Notes: generated by a model from the letters alone, not told the origin. A stretch of 64,000 nt of DNA from Sphingomonas sp. BK235 (GCF_004345855.1 NZ_SLXN01000009.1:1-64000), one strand, 5' to 3'. Counted from the stretch's first letter, positions 52,570-61,145 are shown. Numbers and translations are program-made.

Positions 52570-55287
52570 TCAGAATGTCACGCGGACGCCGCCGAGCACC
52601 GTCGTGCCCGCCCGGGTGACGACGTAGAGCCGCTTGCTGCTGTTGGAATATTGCCGCTCGCGCTGGTTGGTCAGGTTGACGCCGTTCAGCGTCAGCTGGA
52701 CATGCCGGTCGAGCGTGTAATGCGCGGACATGTCGACATAGATCGTTCCCTCGAAACCGGTGACGTCCTGGTCCGGCCCGAGCGGGGTGAGGACGGGCGA
52801 GGCGCTGTAGATGTACCCGCTGCGGTAATTGGCCGAGACGCGGGCGTCGAACGCCTTGTCCTGATAATAGAGCGTGGCATTGGCATTGTAGCGGCTCAGC
52901 CCCTCCAGCGTGGTCGTGATGCCGCCCGGATAGAGGCGGGCGTAATCCAGCCGCGAGGCGACGTACGTGAGGTTGAGCGCGGTCCCCAGCCGGTCCAGCG
53001 GCGCGGGCAGGAAGCGGAGGTCGGCCTGTCCCGACACTTCCACGCCATACAGGTTCGTTCGCGCCAGATTGACCGGCCGCGAGAAGCTGTTGACCAGGGT
53101 GGTCGCGGTCACCCCGGGGTAGAGGTTGTCGGGCAGACCGGTGCGGCGATAGGGCACGTCGTTCACCGTCTGGGTCGAGACGAAGCCGTCGAGCGACTTG
53201 TAGAAGGTCGCCGCGGCGACATAGCCGACCGAACCGAAATAATATTCGGCGGAGAGGTCGAGGTCGTTGGAGCGATAGGGCCGCAGCGCGGGGTTGCCGA
53301 TCGCGACGCTGAGCTCGCCATTGTCGTTGCTGACGCTGCCGTTGACCGCCAGCGCGCCGAGCGCGGGCCGGTTGATGTTGCGCGCCGCGGCGAGGCGCAG
53401 CAGCGCGCCGCGGTCGAGCTCGAGGATCAGATTGGCGGCGGGCAGCACGCCCTGGTACGCGCCGCGCACCGTCACCGGCCCGACGCTCGCCACGCCGCGC
53501 GACGTGACGCGGGTGGCATAATAACGCGCGCCGACATTGCCGCGGAACGGCAGCGCGCCGATCAGATGGGTCCAGTCATATTGGACGAAGCCGGCACCGG
53601 TGCGTTCCTCGACCGAGAAGACGCGCGCCACGCTCAGATAGTCGCGGTGGTTGATGTTCAACTGCTTCAGCATCTTGGGAAAGTCGACGATCGACCAGCG
53701 CTGGCCGGGATAGCCGGCATAGACCGTGGCATAGCCGTCGACCCGCGCGCTGACCATGCCCGAGCGGAAGGCGCCGGTGAGGATATCGTCCTGCTCGGCA
53801 TAGCGACCGTCGTTGGCGAAGCGGCGCCACTCGCCGCCCAGGCTGAGCGTGTCGTCGGGCGAGATCCGATAGTCCAGCCGGGCCTTGGCATTGTCGAGCG
53901 CGGTGTGCTGGAAGGTCGCGTTGGCGTAGAGGCGTCGCGCGTGCCAGAAGCGCGCGTCCGCCGGATCGAAGCGATACCGGTTGACCAGGGCGTAGCGCCC
54001 GCCGCGATAATCGGACGTGACCCCGCCGAACCCCTCCAGCGTGAACTTGTCGTTGACCGGCATGTCGTAGCGCGAGCGCTCGACCCCGCCCGTCCACGAC
54101 AGGGTCAACCCCTCCGCCAGCGCGGCGTCGCCGCTCAGCACCAGTTGCCGGAAGACGTTGCGGGTGTCCTGCCGACGCGTCTCGGTCGCCGCCTTGCCGC
54201 CGCTGACGTCGAGATAGACGACCTCGTCGCGATCGTTCCACTCGAGCGCGTTGACGCGTGCGTTCGGGTAGACGACGCCGGCGAAGGTCTCGCCGCCGCC
54301 CAGCCAGGTCGAGCCGCCGCCCCCGCGCGAGGCGAGATGGGTCTCGAACCGGTCGCCGGTGAAGCGGCCGTAGAGCGCGTCGAGCGTGAGATGGACCGAG
54401 GGCGCGGGATTCCATTGCAGCGCGGCGGTGAGCCCGAGCCGCTCCTGCGTGCTGTCCCACACCGACAGGCGGTTGCCGCGCGCGAACAGCAGCGCGCCCG
54501 AGTTGATCCTGGTGCGTTCCGCGGCGGTCAGCGCGGAGAGGTCGCTGCCATTGGCCTTGTTGTGGCGCCACCGATAGGTGTCGACACCCTGCTCGCGCGT
54601 CTGGCGGCGGCTGTAGGCGCCCGAGACGAGGAGCCCGATATCGCCCCCGTTGAGCGAGACCAGCCCGGTCAGCCGCGGCTGGACGTCGTGGGTCAGCGTG
54701 TTGGTGCCGGCCTGCGCCGACAGCGCCACCTTGCTCCGTCGCGAATCGAACGGGCGCGCGGTGAAGAGCCCGACGGTGCCCGCCAGGCCGCCCTCGGTCT
54801 GGCGCGCCTGATAGGATTTCTCGACATCGACGTGCTCGAACAGCTCGGCCGCGAACAGGTTGAAGTCGAACGCCCGGTCGCGCGTGGTCTGGCCGCGGCT
54901 GTCCTGCGGCGAGTCGACGTTGCCGAGCACCTCCATGCCGTTGAGCTGGACGCGGGTGAAGTCGGGGCCGAGCCCGCGCAGGCTGATGCGGCGCCCCTCG
55001 CCCGCCTCGCGGTTGATCGCTACGCCGGGGACACGTTGCAACGCCTCGGCGAGGTTGAGGTCGGGGAAAGCGGCGATGTCGGAGGCGGCGATCGTCTCCT
55101 TGATGATCGTGGCCTCGCGCTTGGCGTCGCGCGCGGCGGCGAGGCTGGTGCGATAGCCGGTGACGACGATGTCGCCCGCGGAGTCGGCGGCATCGGCGGT
55201 CGCGGCCTGCTGCGCGAGCGCGGGCGGCGCGAGAAAGCCGAGAGCGGTGGTGGCAAGCCACCAGCGGCGTGCGATCTTCATGGTCAT
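52570..55287 (-). CDS. TonB-dependent receptor next to orphan sigma factor
   Basis: 905 residues from ATG 55287 (ATG 55281 also possible). Signal peptide (WWLATTALGFLAPPALAQ), TonB box DIVVTGYRTSL at about 40, plug with AASDIAAFPDLNLAEALQRVPG, LRGLGPDFTRVQLNGMEVL and QTEGGLAGTVGLFTARPFD; barrel ends GGVRVTF. No STN signalling domain. It belongs to the same broad receptor group as the other sugar-type receptors. A FecI-like gene follows 159 bases behind on the same strand and could direct its transcription. Confidence 0.9.
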   Translation of the reverse strand: MTMKIARRWWLATTALGFLAPPALAQQAATADAADSAGDIVVTGYRTSLAAARDAKREATIIKETIAASDIAAFPDLNLAEALQRVPGVAINREAGEGRRISLRGLGPDFTRVQLNGMEVLGNVDSPQDSRGQTTRDRAFDFNLFAAELFEHVDVEKSYQARQTEGGLAGTVGLFTARPFDSRRSKVALSAQAGTNTLTHDVQPRLTGLVSLNGGDIGLLVSGAYSRRQTREQGVDTYRWRHNKANGSDLSALTAAERTRINSGALLFARGNRLSVWDSTQERLGLTAALQWNPAPSVHLTLDALYGRFTGDRFETHLASRGGGGSTWLGGGETFAGVVYPNARVNALEWNDRDEVVYLDVSGGKAATETRRQDTRNVFRQLVLSGDAALAEGLTLSWTGGVERSRYDMPVNDKFTLEGFGGVTSDYRGGRYALVNRYRFDPADARFWHARRLYANATFQHTALDNAKARLDYRISPDDTLSLGGEWRRFANDGRYAEQDDILTGAFRSGMVSARVDGYATVYAGYPGQRWSIVDFPKMLKQLNINHRDYLSVARVFSVEERTGAGFVQYDWTHLIGALPFRGNVGARYYATRVTSRGVASVGPVTVRGAYQGVLPAANLILELDRGALLRLAAARNINRPALGALAVNGSVSNDNGELSVAIGNPALRPYRSNDLDLSAEYYFGSVGYVAAATFYKSLDGFVSTQTVNDVPYRRTGLPDNLYPGVTATTLVNSFSRPVNLARTNLYGVEVSGQADLRFLPAPLDRLGTALNLTYVASRLDYARLYPGGITTTLEGLSRYNANATLYYQDKAFDARVSANYRSGYIYSASPVLTPLGPDQDVTGFEGTIYVDMSAHYTLDRHVQLTLNGVNLTNQRERQYSNSSKRLYVVTRAGTTVLGGVRVTF

Positions 55288-55461
55288 TCCCCCATATCAA
55301 ACGTCGTTGCGACAGCTGCCGGCCGTCCGGACCGACAGTCGTCCGGGGGGAGGCGGGTGACACGCCGGCGGGGACAGCAAGATTTGTAAAAGTTTTGCGA
55401 CAGACGTCGAACGCCGGCGGCATCATCAGAGACTGGCGGATCGGACAGACGGTGCGAGCGA

Positions 55462-55527
55462 ATCGCACGATGATCTTCGCTTCGTGCGATCTCAGTCAGA
55501 TAGATCGTAGGTTTCCGGAAGATCATC
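55462..55527. promoter_or_regulatory. Overlapping inverted repeats upstream of the receptor
   Basis: ATCGCACGA (55462-55470) pairs with TCGTGCGAT (55482-55490). GATGATCTTC (55469-55478), lying in that loop, pairs instead with GAAGATCATC (55518-55527). Both are perfect and they exclude each other. They sit in the 397-base gap 55288-55684; the rest of that gap has only the PadR promoter at its right end and no gene. Confidence 0.45.
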
Positions 55528-55649
55528 CTTAGCGCGGAACGGGCGGAGCGGCGGCAGCAAGGCCGAACGGTCGACGCCTCGCCGGCGGGCCGGACGACGG
55601 CCGCCTGCTGCCCTCCACGCCAGCCTCGACCCACGCTGGCGATGGCGGC

Positions 55650-55678
55650 TTGACAGCAAATCTACCTAGGTAGATTTA
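55650..55678 (+). promoter_or_regulatory. PadR promoter with 20-bp operator
   Basis: A perfect -35 TTGACA (55650-55655) and a -10-like GATTTA (55673-55678), 17 bases apart, flank the perfect palindrome AAATCTACCTAGGTAGATTT (55658-55677). The transcript start should fall on or near the ATG at 55685, giving a leaderless mRNA; no ribosome site is present. Confidence 0.65.
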
Positions 55679-55684
55679 TCACTC

Positions 55685-55990
55685 ATGCCCCGCACGCGCG
55701 CGCTCTCGCCCCATGCCCGGATCGTCCTCGCGGTGCTGCTCGAGGCGGAGGGGCGATGGTCGCACGGCTATGAACTGGCGCGCCGCGCCGGGGTGCGCTC
55801 CGGCACGCTCTATCCGTTGCTGATCCGGCTGGAAGCGCAAGGCTATCTCGCGGCGGAATGGCAGCAGCCGGCCGCGGGACGCCCGCCGCGGCACGCCTAT
55901 CGCCTGACCGCGGCCGGGGTCGACCTCGCCCGCGCCAACCCGCCGGCGCCCGCCCCGGCGACCGGCCGGCGCGCCGAGGTGATGCTGTGA
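55685..55990 (+). CDS. PadR-family regulator (autoregulated)
   Basis: 101 residues. PadR winged helix: ARIVLAVLLEAEGRWSHGYELARRAGVRSGTLYPLLIRLEAQGYLAAEW and wing PPRHAYRLTAAG. A 20-bp palindrome between -35 and -10 suggests that it represses its own promoter. ATG appears leaderless. Its TGA overlaps the GTG of the following membrane-protein gene (GTGA), so the two products are co-regulated. Confidence 0.87.
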   Translation: MPRTRALSPHARIVLAVLLEAEGRWSHGYELARRAGVRSGTLYPLLIRLEAQGYLAAEWQQPAAGRPPRHAYRLTAAGVDLARANPPAPAPATGRRAEVML

Positions 55991-57162
55991 GCCTCGGCCT
56001 GCGCCGCGCTCTGGTCGGCCTCGCCTGCGCGCTGCTGCACGCCGCGCTGCCCGCCCCGATGCGGCCATGGGCAGCGGCGGTCCGCTGCGAGGCGGCGAGC
56101 ATCGCCGACGATACCGCCGCGCTCCTGTTCACGCTCGACAGCCTGGCCGGGCTGCTGCCGCGGGCGATCGCGGCGCAGTTCCGCCGCTGCTGCGCCGCGC
56201 CGTTCCGCTTCCACCCGCCCGTTCCCGGAGGATCGACCGTCATGACCATCGTCGGCGCGCTGCTGCACCGGCCGCGCGCGCTCGGCATCGCCTGCGCCGT
56301 CGGCGCGGCCGCGCTGGGGCTCGTCTATCTGGCATGGGCCGGCGCGCCGCCGCGCTATCTCGGCGTCAACGCCGGCGCGCTGGTGGTCGGTCTCACGCTG
56401 CTCGCGCTGCTCGGCGGCGCGGCGGGCGAGCGACACGCCGGCGGCGCGACCGTCGCCGCGGCGGGCGCGCTGCTGGCGACGGCGCTGCTCGGCGCCGAGG
56501 TGGAGGGCGCGGCGCGCTGGGTCAACCTGGGCGGCGGGCTGGCGCTCCAGCCGAGCCTGGTGCTGCTGCCGCTGATGCTGGTCGCCTTCGCGCGCGACCG
56601 CAGCCTGGCCGCGACCGCGGGTCTGGTCGTCGCCGCGGCGGCGAGCGCGCTCCAGCCTGATCGCGCGATGGCGGGGATGCTCGTCGCGGGGCTGGCCGCG
56701 CTCGTGCTGGTCCGCCGCGAGCCGCGCGCCGTCGCGGCGCTGGTCGCCGGGCTGCTCGGCCTGGCGGTGACGCTGGCGCGCGCCGACACGCTGCCCGCGG
56801 TCGCGTTCGTCGACCGTGTCCTCGCCACCTCCTTCGCGGTCCATCCCGTCGCCGGGCTGGCGGTATGGGAAGGCGCGGCGCTGCTGCTCGTGCCCGCGCT
56901 GGCCGGCGCGCGCGCCGCGGCGGGCGACCGCGCGCTTTACGCGGTCTTCGCCGCGGTCTGGGGCGCCGCGATCGGGGCGGCGGCGCTCGGCCATTATCCC
57001 ACGCCGGTCGTCGGCTATGGCGGCAGCGCGATCATCGGCTATGCGCTGAGCCTGCTGGCGCTGCCGCGGCGCGTCGGCGCGGGGGCGGGGAGCGCGGCTC
57101 GCCACGACGGCACCGTCGCGGCACCGCCGGCCGATCGGGTCTCGCGCGTCGCTATCGCCTGA
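55987..57162 (+). CDS. PadR-coupled membrane protein with FtsW/RodA (SEDS) motifs
   Basis: 391 residues. The N-terminal part (1-75) resembles the PadR-linked protein at 35446 (RPWAAAVRCEAASIADDTAALLFTL). From about 85 a polytopic region of 8-9 helices carries in order GAARWVNLGGGLALQPS (174-190), ALQPDRAMAG (221-230), LPAVAFVDRVLA (269-280) and VVGYGGSAIIGYALSL (341-356). These match SEDS hallmarks RWIxLG..xQPSE, QPDxGT, LPExxTDF and SYGGSS; Asp276 would be the catalytic Asp. Spacing between the second and third is about half of normal, so helices are missing. Possible peptidoglycan polymerase relative or a degenerate one. Overlaps the convergent methyltransferase end by 11 bases. Confidence 0.7.
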   Translation: MSLGLRRALVGLACALLHAALPAPMRPWAAAVRCEAASIADDTAALLFTLDSLAGLLPRAIAAQFRRCCAAPFRFHPPVPGGSTVMTIVGALLHRPRALGIACAVGAAALGLVYLAWAGAPPRYLGVNAGALVVGLTLLALLGGAAGERHAGGATVAAAGALLATALLGAEVEGAARWVNLGGGLALQPSLVLLPLMLVAFARDRSLAATAGLVVAAAASALQPDRAMAGMLVAGLAALVLVRREPRAVAALVAGLLGLAVTLARADTLPAVAFVDRVLATSFAVHPVAGLAVWEGAALLLVPALAGARAAAGDRALYAVFAAVWGAAIGAAALGHYPTPVVGYGGSAIIGYALSLLALPRRVGAGAGSAARHDGTVAAPPADRVSRVAIA

Positions 57163-57730
57163 CCGCCTCGTAATGATGGTTGCCGCCCGCGTCGGTGTGG
57201 CTGCCCACCGCCTCCAGCCCCGCTGCGGCGAGCGCCGCGGCATAAGCGGCGGCGCCGAGCGAGCGCGATGGCCGGCCGGTCAGCGTGTCGCGCCACCGGC
57301 CGGTCTCGCGCGGGGCGCTGAACAGGAAGCGCCCGCCCGGTTCGAGCACGCGCGCCACCTTGGCGAGCAGCGCGCGCTGCTCCGGGGCGGGGAGCAGGAA
57401 CACCAGCCCGATCGCGATCGCGCCGGCGAAGCGCCGGTCGAAGAAGGCGCCGTGCTGCACCGTCTCGCACGCCACCGGCCGGCCGGGGAGATGGCGGCGA
57501 TGCGCCGCGACCAGCCGCGGCGAGGCGTCGACGCCCCAGGTCGCGAAGCCCGCGGCGACCAACGCGCGCGCCACGGGCACGCCGTCGCCGCAGCCGAGGT
57601 CGAGGATCGCCGCGCCGGCGGGCAGCGTCGCGCGCGCCCAGTCGCGCACCAGCGCGGCGCCGGTGTCGGAGCGCAGCGCCATGAAGCGCTCCGCGACAGC
57701 GTCCCACCCGCCGGACGGATCGGGGGTCAT
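57152..57730 (-). CDS. Class I SAM-dependent methyltransferase
   Basis: 192 residues. Motif I is ILDLGCGDGVPVARAL (42-57) with GVDASPRLV as the acidic strand-2 end, then a plain Rossmann methyltransferase domain: IGLVFLLPAPEQRALLAKVARVLEPGGRFLFSAP. ATG overlaps the stop of the esterase gene upstream (ATGA), so translated together. Small-molecule methyl acceptor unknown. Confidence 0.86.
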   Translation of the reverse strand: MTPDPSGGWDAVAERFMALRSDTGAALVRDWARATLPAGAAILDLGCGDGVPVARALVAAGFATWGVDASPRLVAAHRRHLPGRPVACETVQHGAFFDRRFAGAIAIGLVFLLPAPEQRALLAKVARVLEPGGRFLFSAPRETGRWRDTLTGRPSRSLGAAAYAAALAAAGLEAVGSHTDAGGNHHYEAVRR

Positions 57731-58764
57731 CGCGCGGCGGCGCCGCCCGCGCGCGGCCGCGCCGGCTGATCGCGCCAGATCCAGCGCAGCACGCCGGGCA
57801 GCAGCGCGCCGCCGTCCGCGTCGCTGTGGCCGCCGTCGGTCCAGACATGGTCGACGTCGTAGCGCGCGCCGCGGTCCCCCGTCGCGTCGGCGTGCGCATT
57901 GGCCCAGCGCAGCGCCGCGAGCATCTGCTGGTTGGCGAGGAACCAATGGCCATGCTCGTTGTCGAGATCGGCGCGCCCGTCCTGGAGGAAGACGCGCAGC
58001 GGGCGGATCGGCGACTTGCGGATCAGCCCGGGATAGACGTCGCCGCCATAGGCCAGCGGCGTGCCGTCGGCGCCGAGCCGCAGCCCGATCGAGGTGTAGC
58101 TGCCGATGAAGCTGATGACGTTGCCGAACGCCTCGGGGTGGCGCCACGCCACCGTCCAGGAGGCGATCGCCCCGCTCGACGTGCCCGCGATCGCGCGTCG
58201 CCGCGGGTCGGCGGCGAAGCGCCAGCGCCGCGCCACCGCGGGGAGCAGCTCGTCCAGCGTCATGCGGGAATAATCGTCGGACAGCGCGTCATATTCTTCG
58301 GCGCGATGGTCCGGGTTGGCCATGCCCAGCGTGTCGGGATAGCGCGCGCTGCGATGCCCCGGCGTGACGAAGACGCCCAGGGTCGGGGGGATCGCGCCGG
58401 CGCGGATCAGCGCGTCGAGCACCGCGGGGACGCGCAGCGACCCGTCCGGCCGGGTGGCGCGCTGGCCGTCCTGGAACAGCAGCAGGTTGGGCGGGCGCGC
58501 CGGATCGTAGCCGGGCGGGACATAGACCCAATAGCGCCGCACCGTGCCGGGATAGACGCGCGACGCGAGCGCGAACGGTCCCTCCAGCCGCACCGCGGCA
58601 GGCGGGGTCGGGGCAGGGGCGGTCACGACGGGGCCGGTCGCGACGGGGGCGGGCGTGACGGGCGCCGAGGGGATGCGCGCCTGCTGTCCGGGCCGCGCGC
58701 CGGGCGCGGCGGCAGCGGCGAGCGCCGCCACGGTCAGTGCCGCCGTGAGGAAGATCGCGCGCAT
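57727..58764 (-). CDS. Esterase, enterochelin-esterase-like (Fes/IroE fold)
   Basis: 345 residues; site GGGGAGCGG before ATG 58764. Signal peptide (FLTAALTVAALAAAAA) and a Pro/Ala linker. The esterase-D/Fes-like alpha/beta hydrolase domain begins VRRYWVYVPPGYDPARPPNLLLFQDGQ, with nucleophile elbow AIAGTSSGAIASW (Ser of GTSSG) and a late His (DGGHSDADGG). Periplasmic. The fold handles iron-enterobactin or carbohydrate esters (acetyl/feruloyl); with six TonB receptors in the window either is plausible. Co-translated with the methyltransferase. Confidence 0.85.
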   Translation of the reverse strand: MRAIFLTAALTVAALAAAAAPGARPGQQARIPSAPVTPAPVATGPVVTAPAPTPPAAVRLEGPFALASRVYPGTVRRYWVYVPPGYDPARPPNLLLFQDGQRATRPDGSLRVPAVLDALIRAGAIPPTLGVFVTPGHRSARYPDTLGMANPDHRAEEYDALSDDYSRMTLDELLPAVARRWRFAADPRRRAIAGTSSGAIASWTVAWRHPEAFGNVISFIGSYTSIGLRLGADGTPLAYGGDVYPGLIRKSPIRPLRVFLQDGRADLDNEHGHWFLANQQMLAALRWANAHADATGDRGARYDVDHVWTDGGHSDADGGALLPGVLRWIWRDQPARPRAGGAAAR

Positions 58765-58954
58765 GGTCCGCTCCCCGTCCGTGGTGGTCCGGGCCATTCG
58801 CGCCCGGACGCGCCGCAGCCTAGAGGATGATCCGCCCCGTTTGAAACACCGGCCTGTGCTGCGGCGCCGGCGGGAGCGCAGCGCCGCGATCCTTCTCGCG
58901 GCCCCGCGCCCGGGCGGGCGCCGCAGCAGGCTCCGCCTGCGACGGATCGACCAC

Positions 58955-59812
58955 CTAGCCCGCGGTCAGCGGGCCGATCGCCGCGATCAGGCGCGCGAGG
59001 TCGGCGTCCGAGATCGTCCAGTTGATCTGATGCGCCTGCGCGGTGCCGGGCGCGGGCAGCGCGGGGGTGACCGTGACGATGCGCGGATCGTCCATCGCGA
59101 CCCGGATCATCTGGTCGATCGCGCCCGCGTGCGACGCCGCATGGTCGACGCCCTTGCCCAGCCGCAGCGCCACCACGCGCAGCCGGGCGCGGCCGCCGCC
59201 CGCGCGCGCCGCATTCTCGTCGCGGATCATCCGCACCTCGGCGCGGCAATAGTCGCTGTGCATGTAATGATCGTTGAGCACCAGCACCGCGACCTGCGCG
59301 CTGCGCACCGCCGACTGGAACAGCACCTCCCAATCGTCGCGCCGGATCCCGGCGTAAGGGAAGCTGCCGTCGGGGCGGCGCATCTCGGGGCGCAGGTCGG
59401 GGGTGATCGTCATCTTCGGGACGCGCGCGGGCAGGGTGCGCAGCGTGCGGCCGTAGATCCCCGCGGGCAGTCCGGGCGTGAGCGCCTCCTCCACCTCGCG
59501 CTGGAACGGTCCCACCGTCTCGCGCTCGGCGAAGGGCACCGCGTCGCGCGGCAGATAGGGCGCGAGGATGTGATCGGCGTAGATCGAGGTCCGCGAGAGC
59601 GCGAGCCGCTCCATCAGCCGGTTGTGGAGCCAGCGGACGAAGGGATCGCCCCCGCCCTTCATCGCGAAGCTCAGCACGATCCGGCTGCGCACCCGGCGTG
59701 ACTGGTGCGACGGGTCGGCGGTGATCTCGGTCGGGCGCCAGCTCGGCGGCTGCAGGTCCATCCCGACGCGCGGCGGGGCGCCGGGGCTCGGCGGGCGGGA
59801 GGCGGGGGTCAT
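58955..59812 (-). CDS. TIR-domain protein (stand-alone)
   Basis: 285 residues. Residues about 42-245 form a TIR-like domain: strand A RIVLSFA (44-50) with DPFVRWLHNRLM after it, strand B SIYADH (76-81), then after a long insertion (about 82-155) the DDWEVLFQSAVRSAQVAVLVLND block (159-181) and YMHSDYCRAEVRMI (183-196). The SxxCxxE signature places Glu192 where the NADase catalytic Glu of TIR enzymes lies. Bacterial TIR proteins cleave NAD+ or make cyclic ADP-ribose signals, often in anti-phage defence. No partner gene of a known system (e.g. ThsA, pAgo) is adjacent. ATG 59812 is chosen; ATG 59761 is possible. Confidence 0.72.
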   Translation of the reverse strand: MTPASRPPSPGAPPRVGMDLQPPSWRPTEITADPSHQSRRVRSRIVLSFAMKGGGDPFVRWLHNRLMERLALSRTSIYADHILAPYLPRDAVPFAERETVGPFQREVEEALTPGLPAGIYGRTLRTLPARVPKMTITPDLRPEMRRPDGSFPYAGIRRDDWEVLFQSAVRSAQVAVLVLNDHYMHSDYCRAEVRMIRDENAARAGGGRARLRVVALRLGKGVDHAASHAGAIDQMIRVAMDDPRIVTVTPALPAPGTAQAHQINWTISDADLARLIAAIGPLTAG

Positions 59813-59954
59813 GCGGCGGGTCTGACACGCCGTTCCGCCGCGACCAAGCCGCGGTTGATGACAATCGTAGCAACGCCGCGCGGCTTGCGCGCGCGCGGCG
59901 CGGCGTGCGATGCCCGGCGCAGGCGCGGAGACGGCGCAGGGAGAGAGAGCCGCT

Positions 59955-61145
59955 ATGACCGCACCGTCGGCCGCCACGTCGACCGATGCCACCGCCCCCG
60001 CGAAGAGCCATTATGTCGTGCTCGACGGGCTGCGCGGGGTCGCCGCGCTGACGGTCGTGCTGTTCCACACGCTGGAGGCCTATTCGGGCGGCGACCCGAC
60101 GCGCCAGATCATCAACCACGGCTATCTCGCGGTCGACTTCTTCTTCCTGCTGTCGGGCTTCGTCGTCGCTTATGCCTATGACGACCGCTGGGGGCGGATG
60201 CGGCACCGCGCCTTCTTCCTGCGGCGGCTGATCCGGCTCCAGCCGATGGTGGTGCTGGGCAGCCTGTTCGGCGCCGCGCTCTTCTACCTTCAGGCCGGGC
60301 CGCTCTTCCCCAAGATCGCGGCGACCCCGGTGTGGCAGCTGCTGCTGGTGATGCTGCTCGGCTGCACCGTGCTGCCGCTGCCCAAGGCGTATGACGTGCG
60401 CGGCTGGGACGAGATCCACCCGCTCAACGGCCCGGCCTGGTCGCTGTTCTACGAATATGTCGCCAACGTCGCCTACGCCCTGGTGCTGCGCCATCTGTCG
60501 CCGCGCGTGCTGGCGGGGCTGGCGCTGCTCGCGGCGGGGCTGCTGCTCGACGTCGCGCTGCGCGGCGAGCGGCGCGACCTGATCGGCGGCTGGTCGCTCG
60601 ACGCGGCGGGGATCAAGGTCGGGCTGGCGCGCCTCTGCTACCCGTTCATCGCGGGCATGTGGCTGATGCGCTCGGGGCTGCGGCTGCGCAGCCGCCACGC
60701 CTTCCCGCTGTGCGCCGGGCTGCTCGTGGTGGCGCTGTCGGTGCCGCGGCTCGGCGGCACGCCGCACCATATCGCCAACGGGCTGTACGACGCGCTGTGC
60801 GTGCTGCTGCTGTTCCCGCTGATCGTCGCGCTCGGCGCGGGGGAGAAGCGCGCCGGCGGGTGGAGCCTGCGCGTCGCGCGCGTCCTCGGCGACCTGTCCT
60901 TCCCGCTCTACATCACCCATTATCCGCTGATCTACGTCTACACCGCCTGGGTGGTCGACCAGCGCGTGCCGCCGCGGATCGGTGCGCCGGTCGGGGTCGC
61001 GCTGGTGATCGTCGCGGTGGTGATCGCGCGGCTCAGCCTCACCTTCTACGACGTGCCGGTGCGGCGCTGGCTGGCGCGGCGCTGGCTCGGCGCGCGCGCG
61101 CCGGGCGCGGCGCTCAGCGCGCGGGCGGATCGCGCGGCGGGGTGA
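59955..61145 (+). CDS. Membrane acyltransferase (AT3/OafA family)
   Basis: 396 residues, about ten membrane helices. AT3 family: YVVLDGLRGVAALTVVLFHTLE (with the Arg and the HTLE His), LAVDFFFLLSGFVVAYAYDDR, RRLIRLQPM, GPAWSLFYEYVANVAYA, FPLYITHYPLIYVY. These proteins move acetyl or other acyl groups from the cytoplasm onto exopolysaccharide, O-antigen or peptidoglycan. ATG 59955 follows GGGAGAG. Divergent from the TIR gene; no glycosyltransferases nearby, so it probably modifies an already-existing surface glycan. Confidence 0.89.
   Translation: MTAPSAATSTDATAPAKSHYVVLDGLRGVAALTVVLFHTLEAYSGGDPTRQIINHGYLAVDFFFLLSGFVVAYAYDDRWGRMRHRAFFLRRLIRLQPMVVLGSLFGAALFYLQAGPLFPKIAATPVWQLLLVMLLGCTVLPLPKAYDVRGWDEIHPLNGPAWSLFYEYVANVAYALVLRHLSPRVLAGLALLAAGLLLDVALRGERRDLIGGWSLDAAGIKVGLARLCYPFIAGMWLMRSGLRLRSRHAFPLCAGLLVVALSVPRLGGTPHHIANGLYDALCVLLLFPLIVALGAGEKRAGGWSLRVARVLGDLSFPLYITHYPLIYVYTAWVVDQRVPPRIGAPVGVALVIVAVVIARLSLTFYDVPVRRWLARRWLGARAPGAALSARADRAAG

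Noticed and set aside
52651..55389. 912-codon open frame opposite the receptor at 52570-55287
   Set aside because: Same pattern as other antisense shadows; no signal, motif or ribosome site supports it.
58765..58954. Possible gene between the esterase and TIR genes
   Set aside because: Only GC-rich, partly palindromic sequence; no start with a ribosome site or coding-like frame.
60391..60582. Small frames inside the acyltransferase gene
   Set aside because: Out-of-frame shadows of a gene with clear family motifs.
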